NCBI GenBank assembly: GCA_950022295.1
Contig: OX465598.1
Coordinates: 2,976,001 to 3,040,000 of the forward strand
Source: Bromus sterilis
Lineage: Eukaryota; Streptophyta; Magnoliopsida; Poales; Poaceae
Direction: 5' to 3'
DNA length: 64,000 bases
Shown: piece after piece, positions 24,401-34,291 of the stretch
Position numbering within the stretch: the stretch's first letter is position 1
Layout: the number at the start of each line of letters is the position of its first letter
Translations under genes and position numbers: made by a program
The notes under the pieces: model-generated
What the model was told of the DNA's origin: nothing
What the model saw: only the letters and a program-made list of their open reading frames with translations
Database searches by the model: none

Positions 24401-25127
24401 GCTCACCATCGGCTCCCTTGGACTCAAGATACCTAGAGGCCCCACACAAGCTACAGTACTTGTCATCCGCAAACTGTTTCCATGCTGAGCGCTCGCGTGA
24501 TTTTCTTGCATTCGTACAAGGTTTTAGGCAGACAATGACCATCGGGCAACGTGTTAGCATGTCTTACCAGAGTGGCTTCAAAGCATGAACGGGTCATGTT
24601 GAACTGGAGCTTTGAGGCTAGTACTTGCGAGATGGTATCGAGCTGAGAAACATTTGCACTGGGTACAGAGGCCTCTTAGCCGATTCCATCATATCATAGA
24701 ACGCCTTAGCGGATGGCTCGGGATCCTGTGGTTCAGGCGGTTGCTCCGGTTCCGGCGGTCCCTCTGGTTCAGCACAAGGTGGAGACTCCGACATGGCATC
24801 ACGGAAATCCTCCAGCAAGTTTCGCATGCCATCGTACTCTATGCCATCGATCCGCTGCCGCATCACGTCAACTCTATCACATTCATTCTCACTAAAGTCG
24901 ACCGTCGTGACGAAGCCCGGCATATAACCATAAGCCCAAAGGTGTTGTTTCATAACCTCCTTTCTAGCGCGATGACGATTTCTGCAACGGACGCAAGGGC
25001 AACGGGGATCAAGTGTCTTTGGACCACGGGCTATATCCTGCACTACCATAGCGGTCTTCCAAGCCCACTCATCTGTTCTGTCAACAGCACTAGTACGACC
25101 ACTATACATCCACCCATTATCAGCCAT
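21438..25127 (-). pseudogene. tnp2 (TNPD-like) CACTA transposase with DUF4218 and DUF4216 regions, degenerate
   Basis: Starts MADNGWMYSGR (Transpos_assoc domain with CPCVRCRNR) at 25127. The transposase core follows to about 22890 (DGFNPYGMSSSSYSCWP, IIPGPDYPGKN, LPHNIDVMHTEKNV), then DUF4218 (LIVHLANEALLGGPVQFRW), an exon 22438-22324 (QFVDEVWPGP) and an exon 22235-21438 with DUF4216 (HWFDPHHGHKN) and an acidic tail. Introns with GT/AG ends lie at 22509-22439 and 22323-22236. Damage: a frameshift near 24640-24655, an out-of-frame gap near 24485-24500 before ADDKYCSLCGASRYLE, and an in-frame TAG at 22887-22889 right after GPVQFRW. tnp2 proteins catalyse excision. This copy cannot give a full-length product without read-through or corrected assembly. 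Confidence 0.85.
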
Positions 25128-25279
25128 CCTCTTCTGCTTTATTGAGAGCCAAACGACAAACATAGCATTTCATATCAAATAATACCATGAAACGAGATGC
25201 ATCATATTTTAATTTTTCTACCGGGCAACACGCATGCACCAACCTACATCTCTAATAGGTATAGAGGGTCCTAGCAGCC
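25128..25279. other. Upstream flank of tnp2
   Basis: About 150 bp of AT-rich sequence between the transposase start and a large hairpin. It is the likely promoter or leader side of the transposase gene. No clear TATA box was identified. Confidence 0.4.
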
Positions 25280-25484
25280 GCCGGATCCGGAGATTGAGTA
25301 CGTTCTCCATGCTCTACCCCGGTCCGAGACAGAATTTCGGCAGCACCTCCCCACTGCTCTCCTGATACACGTCTCGGCAAAAAGCCGAGAGGCTGTGCAT
25401 CCGGAGAACAACGGGGAGGCGCTGACGAAATTCTGACTCAGACCGGAGCAGAACATGAAAAACGTACCCAATCTACGGATCCGA
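25280..25484. repeat. Long hairpin in the CACTA element (about 100-bp arms, 5-nt loop)
   Basis: The left arm 25280-25378 (starting GCCGGATCCGGAGATTG) and right arm 25384-25484 (ending CAATCTACGGATCCGAC) are about 85% complementary. They are separated only by AAAAA. It lies about 150 bp upstream of the transposase start codon. Transcription through it would give a double-stranded RNA. Replication through an inverted copy, or a foldback leader, are both possible origins. Confidence 0.85.
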
Positions 25485-25500
25485 CGACTGTCCCGTAAAT

Positions 25501-25567
25501 GCCGCAAGCGTTACGCTTCATAATATGCTGACCGCTAATGCATATTTATCAGCGTAACACTCGCGGA
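25501..25567. repeat. Second, smaller hairpin
   Basis: CCGCAAGCGTTACGCT (25501-25516) pairs with AGCGTAACACTCGCGG (25551-25566) with a few mismatches. A further AATATGC/GCATATT pair lies inside it. It sits immediately beyond the long hairpin. Confidence 0.75.
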
Positions 25568-25914
25568 CAGGAAGTGACACCTAGGTTACGCGACTCGACG
25601 TGCAAAATGGAATCTAGTGACATAGAAAAATAACGGACGGGGTGGGATTTTAGCTCACCCTCAGCTGTAGAGGAGGTAGTCGAACAAGGACCAAAACTTC
25701 CGACGACCCTCACTCCAGAGAGATTACCCTATTGATAAAGCAAACAAAGCGACGAATATATCAAACAAAATATTCTTAGTTAAGACAAGTTACAATAAAG
25801 ATGAATAAGTAGTTTTGTTATATGTCATACAACAAAATTTTACTTTTATTTAAGTTTGCAAATTAACACTCCATTGTGCTGCACACTTGACATTTGTCTA
25901 AAAAAATTCATGTC

Positions 25915-26215
25915 ACTTTGGTCCTCAATATACTACTATTTTACTTTTCTGCATAGTCAAACTCATGTTATATGTGAACAATATAGCCAAACTCATGTTT
26001 TGCATAGGCACATTTCTACTCATGGCAATACATTTTCTGAAAATTTCACACATAGGCACATTTTCACTCATAGGCACAAATAAATTGCACAAAGTTTCTG
26101 AAAAATTGTACACATTTGCACATTTCCACTCATAGGCACAAATAAATTGCACACATAGAATACATTTCTGAAAAAATTTAGACACATGAGCTCATTTGCA
26201 CTCACTTTGGTCCTC
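25915..26215. repeat. Degenerate tandem repeat (about 70-bp unit)
   Basis: CATAGGCACATTTCCACTCA and CAAATAAATTGCACA recur at 26045-26100 and 26115-26160, with partial copies upstream. CACTTTGGTCCTC bounds the stretch at 25915 and 26203. Confidence 0.65.
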
Positions 26216-26640
26216 TGTCTCCGGCGGCGGCATGTTGGCGGCAACAACTTGAGCGAGCGGGCGGAGCCGGGTCAGACGGTGCGGCATCCACGGTCGGAAC
26301 GGGAGGAGCGAGCGGAAAGGGGCTCGGTGGAGGAGGTGGCTCGGCGACGCGAGGGACGGCGGGAGGGGCCGGCGGAGGGAGGTGTGCCGCAGCGGCGGGA
26401 GGGGCTTCCGGCGGCGGGCTTCCCACGCCGTGTGCCGCAGGGGTGGAGGTGAGGCACGGCGGGGCCGGTGGGGAGGGCGGCGAGCGGCGGCTGGAGGGGG
26501 GCTCGGCCGGCTAGGACGGGCGGCCGGCGGGTGGACGGGCGGTCGGCGGGACGGGCGGCGGCGACGCTGGGCGTGGGAATTCGATTTGGGGGTGGGGGAG
26601 ACAACGGTTGACCAGGGGGTCTTCTGTCCGAATCTAGGGG
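26216..26640. other. GC-rich block inside the CACTA element
   Basis: About 420 bp made almost entirely of G, C and short GGCGG runs, in sharp contrast with the AT-rich neighbours. Open frames exist on both strands only because of composition. It might be a promoter-like CpG-rich region or a captured host leader. I cannot tell which. Confidence 0.4.
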
Positions 26641-26735
26641 CGCAGACCTACGCCGACGGCCAGGCCGTCGGCGTAGGTCTATTTATTTTTTTAGTCCGAG
26701 CTACGCCGACGGCCTGGCCGTCGACTTAGGTCCAT
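26641..26735. repeat. Internal cluster of CACTA subterminal motifs
   Basis: Two facing pairs of CTACGCCGACGGCC and GCCGTCGGCGTAG-type motifs (26646-26680 and 26701-26730), nearly 3 kb inward of the right end. The motif normally marks element ends, so this may be a former element terminus. Confidence 0.8.
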
Positions 26736-26860
26736 TTTCATTTTTTGTTTTTTATTTCATTATTTTTTTATATTTTCAAGCATGTAAAATATTTTGTTTA
26801 GCACATATGTACATGGAAAATATTTTGTTTAGCAAATATTTCTTTATTCTTTTTTATTTT

Positions 26861-29110
26861 CGAAACCCTAGATCGGGGGGGCGCAGATCTACCCTTATAG
26901 CTTTCTCCGTACGAGGATGGACCAATGGACTTTTTTATCTATCTATGTTTGGTTAGCACATATGTACATGGAAACCCAAGGTTGAACACATTTCACCACA
27001 TTATTCACACCGGTAGACCCGTACCGGGAGTTTCCACATACGGATCGACGATTTTACTAAGTGTTAGCCCATGTCCGTGAACAACGTCAGACACATGACC
27101 TACATATGCCATCTACAAACATTAAATCACACTTATAAACATAACCTAGCTCCACATGCAGGTTTTCCAAATGATTCCGACCCTCCGACGGTCATTCACC
27201 CCCGAAACCCTAGATCGGGGGGGGCCCGCAGATCTACCCTTATAGCTTTCTCCGTACGAGGATGGACCAATGGACTTTTTTATCTATCTATGTTTGTTTA
27301 GCACATATGTACATGGAAAACCAAGGTTGAACACATTTCACCACATTATTCACACCGGTAGACCCGTACCGGGAGTTTCCACATACGGATCGACGATTTT
27401 ACTAAGTGTTAGCCCATGTCCGTGAACAACGTGAGACACATGACCTACATATGCCATCTACAAACATTAAATCACACCTATAAACATAACCTAGCTCCAC
27501 ATGCAGGTTTTCCAATGATTCCGGCCCTCCGACGGTCATTCACCCCCGAAACCCTAGATCGGGGGGGCCCGCAGATCTACCCTTATAGCTTTCTCCGTAC
27601 GAGGATGGACCAATGGACTTTTTTATCTATCTATGTTTGTTTAGCACATATGTACATGGAAAACCAAGGTTGAACACATTTCACCACATTATTCACACCG
27701 GTAGACACGTACCGGGAGTTTCCACATACGGATCGACGATTTTACTAAGTGTTAGCCCATGTCCGTGAACAACGTGAGACACATGACCTACATATGCCAT
27801 CTACAAACATTAAATCACACCTATAAACATAACCTAGCTCCACATGCAGGTTTTCCAATGATTCCGGCCCTCCGACGGTCATTCACCCCCGAAACCCTAG
27901 ATCGGCGGGGCCCGCAGATCTACCCTTATAGCTTTCTCCGTACGAGGATGGACCAATGGACTTTTTTATCTATCTATGTTTGTTTAGCACATATGTACAT
28001 GGAAAACCAAGGTTGAACACATTTCACCACATTATTCACACCGGTAGACCCGTACCGAGAGTTTCCACATACGGATCGACGATTTTACTAAGTGTTAGCC
28101 CATGTCCGTGAACAACGTGAGACACATGACCTACATATGTCATCTACAAACATTAAATCACACTTATAAACATAACCTAGCTCCACATGCAGGTTTTCCA
28201 AATGATTCCGACCCTCCGACGGTCATTCACCCCTGAAACCCTAGACATTGTTTGTAATGACCCTAGCTATGACCTAACCAAACACAACCCAAGACAAATG
28301 TCCAACGGGCTACCCCCATCCGGAGAATATCTAGGGGGGTAGACGATCGGGGGGGACCAGCAGGTCTACCCCTATAGCTTTCTCTGTACCAGGGTGGACC
28401 AATAATGGACTTCTTGTCTCCATCTGTGCTTGTTTAGCACATATATATGTACATGGAGAAGCAAGGTTGGACACATTTCACCACAAGATCATTCACCTCC
28501 GGGAGTACACGTCTACACGTGTGCACGAATCTTTTTCTAAGTGTTATCGCATTCATGTATGAAGAAGGTCACACCCGGGATCTATGTTTTGCATCTATGG
28601 GCCTTCCACCACACTTGAACACATAAACTAGGTCCACATGAAAAAATTTGTGGGATTCCGACGCTCTGGCGGTTATTCACCTGCGACATCCTGCTTCGGT
28701 GGGGGCCGGGGCCTGGCGGTCTACCCCTATAGCTTTCTCCGCATGATGTTTCAACAATGTACTTTTTGGTTTGTTAAGATTTGTTTAGGACAAAACTACA
28801 TGAAAAACAAGGTTGGGACCTTGTAACCTTTCGTAGCCCCCGGAATACCCGCAAACGGGTGTATTTCCACCTACATGTCCATGACTTTGAATAGTGCTAT
28901 CACATGAATGTGAAAATGGTCACACCAAGGAGCTACACATTGCATTTATGCATTGATCTTACACCACACTTGGACACATGCCCTACAATTAATCACATGC
29001 AAGTTAATGCGGTACTACGGCGGTCTTTCTTCACCGAAACCCGGCTTAGTCCAGGCGCGAGGCCGGGAGGGGGCCGGCGGTGTACTCTTATAGCTTTCTC
29101 CGCACGAGGT
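26861..29110. repeat. Tandem array, about 343-bp unit, about 7 copies
   Basis: The anchor TAGCTTTCTCCGTACGAGG occurs with steps of 345, 343 and 343 bp (26898, 27243, 27586, 27929). Diverged copies follow at 28375, 28730 and 29091 (steps 446, 355, 361). The unit junction reads CGAAACCCTAGATCGGGGG. Divergence rises toward the right end, and an extra insertion of about 100 bp lies at 28250-28345. Confidence 0.93.
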
Positions 29111-29370
29111 ACAACTGTGGAGCATACATATTAATATAGTAATAGTAGCATAATATATTTTAATTTAGTATTATAATTTGTTATTATATTATTTTATGTA
29201 TTAATTAGTAGACATTAAAAGAATAAAGAGGCATACGTATATCGAGTGTTGAAATGAGATGATATATACTATAATTCCATTTTCAATATTATTTGATGTA
29301 TTAGTATTAGTAATATAAGATTAAATAGTTAAACAAAAGAAAATAAAAATGAAAAAAAAACACAACCCGG
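29111..29370. other. AT-rich linker within the CACTA element
   Basis: Very AT-rich, without repeats or frames of note, between the tandem array and the right subterminal region. Confidence 0.5.
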
Positions 29371-29684
29371 GGTCTACGCCGACGGCCAAAGGTCGGGGCC
29401 GTCGGCGTAGCCCCTGCTGGGCTGACGCCGTAACGTCTGGCCGTCAGCGGGGCCCACCTGGCAGGTCTACGCCGACGGCCCATTAAACGTCGACAGCGGC
29501 CGTCGGCCTAAATCGGGCCTACGCCGACGGCAGCCCTCGGCCTAGGTACGGCTACGCCGACGGCTTTGTGTCGCCGACGGCCCACCACCAGGGCTGACGA
29601 GCCGGGCCGTCTACGCCGACGGCCCCGACATTTGGCCGTCGGCGTAGGTTTCGGCCGTAGGCGTCAGCCTCCTCTCCCGTAGTG
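29371..29684. repeat. Right subterminal repeat region of the CACTA element
   Basis: At least seven CTACGCCGACGGC-type motifs in both orientations between 29371 and the terminal TCCCGTAGTG, mirroring the left end. Confidence 0.9.
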
Positions 29685-29687
29685 AGA

Positions 29688-30867
29688 ATAAGTATGGTAC
29701 CTAGAGGGTTCTGTGGCCTGACAGAAATGAGGAGACTATTTGGGTTTCGAGTCCACATGGATGGTGATAGGTGCAGTTTGGACGAGTTGGGGCTTCTTTC
29801 CCAACTCAGAACTCTTGAATTAGATCAATTGGAGAATGCATCTGCTGCCTCGTTTGCTGCTAATGTTAGGCTCAGGGAGAAAATGCACCTTGGCAACCTA
29901 TACATGAAGTGCACTAGCAAACTAGGTGATGATGGGTTGGTCAAAGAGAAAGGTGTCTCCGAGGAAGAGAATCAACGGATCAAGAGTGTGTTTGATGAGC
30001 TTTGCCCTCCACCTAGTATAGTATTTCTTGAAATCAGTGGGTATTTTGGCCGGGAACTCCCAAATTGGATGATGTTCAAGTCAATGTTGCCCTTCAGCAA
30101 CTTGAAGACTCTATTCTTTATTGACATGTCTTGTTGCACACAACTTCCCAATGGGTTGTGTCAGCTCCCCTACCTGCAACACCTTCATGTCAACCGTGCT
30201 CCATGCATCAGGCATATTGGGACTGCATTCTTGCAGGAAAACAAAGTTTCATTTCCAAGGTTAAACAAGTTGGTATTATTAGGAATGGTGCAATTGGAGG
30301 ATTGGGAGTGGGAGGAACAAGTGCAAGCTATGCCCTGTTTGGTGGAGTTCGTGCTCTACAATTGCAAACTGAGGCGTGTTCCTCCTGGGTTTGCCTCCAA
30401 TGCAAGGGCTTTGAGAAAACTATTAATACAAAATGTCAAGCAGCTCAACTTCCTTGAGAGTTTTTGTTCTGTTGTTGAGCTTACAGTGATTGATATCCCT
30501 GACTTGGAGAGGATCACCAATTTCCCCAAACTGCAGAAGCTTTCCATCAACATGTGCCCAAAGTTGAAGGTGGTGGAGAGTATCCCTGCACTCGAGTGGT
30601 TGAATCTGGAAGATTACGCAATGGAGAAACTCCCAGAATACATGCGACATATAAAGCCAATGCATTTGCAGATATTATGCAAGATATGGTTGCTATGTTG
30701 TGTGGCTGAAGGACAATCTGGTCTCGAGTGGGACAAATTCAGCCATGTGGAGCATGTCAGGGCATATGCGCCTGATGGTGACAACCCAAGAAAATGGTAC
30801 GTGTTGTACACAAGAAGAGAAAACTTCAAGTTGGATTCAAACATCAGCAACTCTACCGTATTTGAAG
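29688..30867 (+). CDS. NLR exon 2, downstream part: LRR region
   Basis: After the duplicated AGA the frame resumes ISMVPRGFCGLTEMRRL and runs through LRRs (LSQLRTLELDQLENA, ELPNWMMFKSML, LPYLQHLHVNRAPCIRHIG, FPKLQKLSINMCPKLKVV). It ends in a C-terminal stretch with HVEHVRAYAPDGDNPRKWY that resembles the ends of grass NLRs of this group. Splicing at GAAG|GTACAG (30868) gives phase 1 and connects to 31229. Without splicing the frame would stop at 30933-30935. No stop or frameshift occurs in this part. Confidence 0.85.
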
Positions 30868-31228
30868 GTACAGAAAATCAAACATATGAGCTTTGTCTTA
30901 ATTTTATTGAGTGCGTTGTCTCTCCGGGTTTATAAGTTCATTTGATTTTATCTCTTGCCTTATGGCCACACACACTGCATGATCAAAAAATATACTCTGT
31001 ACTTTGTTTTGTTTTGTTCTAGACGTGGAACTTAACTTTTAATCAGATCGCTAGCTGTATGTATGGGTTGTTTAATGGTTATATATGTTGCTATATATAA
31101 CTATTTTTGTGTTGACTTGTTCTGCTACTTTACCTCGAGTTCAACAAATCTAGAGTAATATCTTAGTTATTGTATTGCAAATTCGAGATTATGTTTGACC
31201 AATTTTGCACTTGTCTTTTGGCATGTAG

Positions 31229-32319
31229 AAACCTTATCGGCTTGCATGGTGGACGGGCAAGGATTTGAGACTATGTACAAAATGAGAAGAAGCACCTTCA
31301 GTTACGTCTGCAGCTTGGTGAGGATCCGTTTTTTGAAAGATATGATGGTAAGGGATCACACCTTTATTGATGGGAAAGTGTTGTCTCTACAAGATCGAGT
31401 AGCCATCGCTCTGAGGATGCTGAGCTCTGGTGGGTCACCTGGTACCGTGGGATCCTCTCTTGGTGTAAATGAGACAATTGTCTCGTTGGTAACTGAGGTG
31501 TTTGTTGAGGCTATGTCGGAGCGAGCAATGCACCACCTGGAGTGGCCATGCCCCGCAAAAGTTGATTCAGGATACCCTCTTCGTTCATGGCTCCTCACTC
31601 CCTACCAGTTGGAGAATGGCCTCCAACTCTCTGACGCCGAAGCAGAGTTCAACACTAGGCACTCTGCAGCTACGGACGTCGCGCTGAGGGCGGTGACAAG
31701 GTTGAAAGACACGTGGAAGTGCCTGGAGGGAAAAGGGTGGCATCCAAATAATCAACTTGAGGCGTACTGGTCAGTCCACACGTGCTTAATGTTGCATAAC
31801 ATAGTGATAGACATGGAGGAGGAGGGTGCAGGCATGCCGAGCAATCAGGAGGAAGATGACATCAAGCAAGTGCGGCAGGTGGCAGAAGAGGACGCCGTCG
31901 TGGTGAGGGATGCACTGTCCCAGCACTTGATCGAATATGGAGGTAAACATCTCTTAATACGTACTACATTTGTTCTTGTTCGAATTAATGCTTTATCTAT
32001 TTTGTTCCATCCTTATCCTATGCTTTATCTATTTTTTGTTCGGTTAGGCCACACAATGGCTGCAGAGGACCAACAGCAACTAGTTGCAGTTGCATCCGGT
32101 TCAGGATATGGAGACAATGAACAAGAAACACACCAACGACTGATAAAATCTCGGGGAAAGGAGAAGATGCATGATAGCAAAGAAACTAAGATGATCAATA
32201 CACCCAGTTCACTGATCCGGGCAGTTCAGTTATTTGGCAGGCCTACACCACTTATCTACTTGATGACATTAGTCTCTTTTTATTTGGCGTACAGTCATAT
32301 AGTGTCTCAGTCACTCTAA
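31229..32319 (+). CDS. HARBI1/ALP1-like (DDE_Tnp_4) exons, candidate integrated domain of the NLR
   Basis: After the acceptor GCATGTAG (31221-31228) the frame reads ETLSACMVDGQGFETMYKM, then the N-terminal helix-turn-helix-like region of PIF/Harbinger transposase-derived proteins (LQDRVAIALRMLSSGG). It jumps to the C-terminal DDE part: VDSGYPLRSWLLTPYQ, EFNTRHSAATDVALRAVTR, CLMLHNIVIDMEEEG. The middle segment with the first catalytic Asp and neighbouring motifs is missing, so no transposase activity is expected. A second intron is proposed at 31943-32047, and the last exon ends in a stop at 32317-32319. Family members such as ALP1 act in chromatin complexes. Here it would be either a sensor-like fused domain or a separate decayed ALP1-like gene. 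Confidence 0.65.
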
Positions 32320-32889
32320 ACTTTGATGTAAGGACGAATAACCTTGTACATCGATCTTCATCCTGCTGCTTGGTTACAGAAAATCAAGTTTTGAAAGCCT
32401 CAAGCCATGCTGCTACATCATCAATTAAAAGTTGGATCGGCAAATAGTTTCTTAGGTTTTTCTTTTCCTTATGTTTTGGCAAAGAAATGATTCTGTGTAT
32501 TTACACTATTGGAAGTAAGCTTTGATGTGTCGATAGCACAAATAATAACGTAGCAGCATCTGCATGAAGACAGAGAACAACTTGTGATTTATGTATATCC
32601 TTCAATGACTTGCTGTAACCTGAATAATAGGCAAGCATTCATTCGGTTGTAGCTGTTTAACGATAATTTACAGAGTACCAGTGTTGGTCACTGTAACCCC
32701 AAGGAAGAATTTGTAAACAGTAAATACTTTGGCTGGCAGCTTCTGCTACAAGTCGTCAGGCCGGAGTACTTCTCAGGAAAAGAATCTGCCTTTAGTTTCC
32801 TAGCTAAAAGTTTCATTTTTCTTTTTTTACCTTGTTATGATGGTCTTTTATTCGTCAAGAATGGTTTCAAATGAACTTTTGTAGTGCTA

Positions 32890-33235
32890 GCTGTTGAAGT
32901 TGGCATCTTGCTTGCTTCTCCGCAAGTCTTAAGGTGGGATCATACGGATGTGGACGGAATGTATGTTCAGTTTACACAGACGGAACTCGATTCACAAGGA
33001 ACAAAAAAGGATGCTCATGCCCCTGAAACAAACTGATGGCGGCGTCGATCTGACCCTGAAACAAACTTGCTGGCACGAAACGTCCCCCTTCCTTTCCCAA
33101 CGGTGTTGCAACGATCGAATTCACATCGTAAAACTTCATTCATTTAGAACAAGACAAGAAGAAGTGACATTTGCATGATCTCACCAGAAAGAAGAGAGCA
33201 GAGTTGAAGCTGCCTGTTCTGTTTGCAGCTAACTG
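32890..33235. repeat. Degenerate dispersed repeat, copy 2
   Basis: Matches 465-770 over its length, including TGTTGAAGTTGGCATCTTGC and the CTTCATTCATTTAGAA tract. The right part also matches 33590-33692 (GAAGAAGTGACATTTG). Confidence 0.6.
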
Positions 33236-33589
33236 AAAGTCATCTCTCAACTTCCGAACCAAAAGCCTGTGTTGATCCCTGCAGCCAGTCTTGATCCCTG
33301 CAGCTGCTCATTAGCCTGACACAACTCTGAACTGCTTTTCATAAAACGAATGCCATCTCTTTTCCATCATTTATTTCATATAGGTCAAGTGTGGTTGCTG
33401 CATGCAACCGAGAACATCCGCAAACGCAACCGCATCATCGGCAGCTGAGAGAGAATCCACCAACAGCTAACAATAATATAAGTGCAAAAACTATATGTAT
33501 CCAGATCAAGCAGCCGCCTAAAGTAGACATCAGTTTGTACCGAGTACAAACGGATCAACTAAATAATATATACATAACCTTGTTCATTA

Positions 33590-33692
33590 AATTAGGCGAA
33601 GAAGAAGAAGAACTGACATTTGATAATTTGATTGATCTCACAAGAAAGAAGAGAATATGGTTCAAGTTGCTTGTCTGTTTTCAGCTTACTAA
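33590..33692. repeat. Degenerate dispersed repeat, copy 3 (partial)
   Basis: GAAGAAGAACTGACATTTG, GATCTCACAAGAAAGAAGAG and TTGCTTGTCTGTTTTCAGCT match the right-hand end of copy 2, about 440 bp away. Confidence 0.55.
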
Positions 33693-34291
33693 TTCTGAAT
33701 TAGGGAGATGGCAGCACGTACTTGGGTACTTATATAGAGTATATATCTCAGTGCACTGTACTTTAGTTTCGACTTCTTTATTTTTGATTTTTTGTAAGTG
33801 CATAAATAAGAAAACTATGTTTTTGATTTTTTTAAGGCTACATAGAGCCTCCTCTGAATTTGCATGGTGGAGTGTCCTGCTCATCATTATAAATTCAGTA
33901 GAAGAAAAATATGCATGCGTTGCTTGCATTGGCCACAACTTGAGTGTAGTAGTAGAAGAAAAGAGTAACATGCATTGCAAGACCATGAACATGACATACA
34001 TGGACATGTGACTGCATCCACAAGTACTCGTCGCTGCCCCTAATTATACTGATCGAATCTTGAACAGAAATTCCATTCCAGCCACTACTTGATCTGCCGT
34101 GCTGTGCAGGGTCAAATAATGTCCAAATCATTATAAATTCTAGCCATAACTTACTTGAGCATAGCGAGGAAAAGTATACATGAAAGACCAGTACGCGAAC
34201 TTAGCTGAAGCAGCTTGTGGTGGAATTAATATATAGAAGATAAGCTGCTCGCTCTGCCGTCCTTTCCAACTGCCTGCCATTTCCGAGCAAC

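Larger units (their letters stand above)
17790..29684 (-). mobile_element. CACTA (En/Spm) transposon, 11,895 bp, in NLR exon 2
   Basis: The left end CACTACGGGA and right end TCCCGTAGTG are perfect inverted repeats. The 3-bp target AGA is duplicated at 17787-17789 and 29685-29687. Both ends carry dense direct and inverted copies of CTACGCCGACGGC, the subterminal repeats to which TNPA-type proteins bind. Two genes, both minus strand, are inside: a TNPA-like gene (18594-21132) and a tnp2 transposase (21438-25127). The remainder is hairpins, a GC-rich block and a tandem array. Removal of the element plus one AGA restores the host frame exactly. Confidence 0.97.
9307..32319 (+). pseudogene. CC-NB-LRR gene with ALP1-like 3' exons, broken by a CACTA element
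   Basis: Gene-level entry. Proposed exons are 9307-10188, 16854-30867 (excluding the transposon and one duplication copy, 17790-29687), 31229-31942 and 32048-32319. All junctions have GT/AG consensus, phases agree, and the lengths 882 + 2116 + 714 + 272 add to 3,984 nt, an exact multiple of three. NLRs are intracellular immune receptors: the coiled coil signals, the NB-ARC switches with ATP/ADP, and the LRR and any integrated domain sense effectors. This copy is probably non-functional: kinase-2 is deleted from the NB-ARC and a transposon occupies the LRR exon. The extension into the last two exons is inferred. An alternative end is the stop at 30933-30935 by read-through of the third intron, with the ALP1-like exons a separate gene. 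Confidence 0.7.
32320..34291. other. Intergenic between the NLR and the receptor-like protein
   Basis: 3' flank of the NLR/ALP1 locus. It contains repeat copies at 32890-33235 and 33590-33692. An open frame at 33391-34011 lacks conserved motifs and crosses one repeat copy, so it is not called. A TATA-like TTAATATATAG (about 34225) precedes the next gene. Confidence 0.5.

Noticed and set aside
25280..25484. microRNA precursor
   Set aside because: The 100-bp arms with a 5-nt loop are far longer and more perfect than plant miRNA stems. A siRNA-producing hairpin is the better idea.
26861..28250. CRISPR-like array
   Set aside because: The whole unit of about 343 bp is repeated, with no short repeat and unique spacer pattern, inside a plant transposon.
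31229..32319. Active PIF/Harbinger transposon
   Set aside because: The catalytic middle of the transposase is missing, no Harbinger TIRs or TTA/TAA target duplicates bound the region, and the frame has host-like introns.
33391..34011. 206-residue plus-strand frame between the NLR and RLP genes
   Set aside because: No recognisable domain, mixed low-complexity content, and it crosses a decayed repeat copy.
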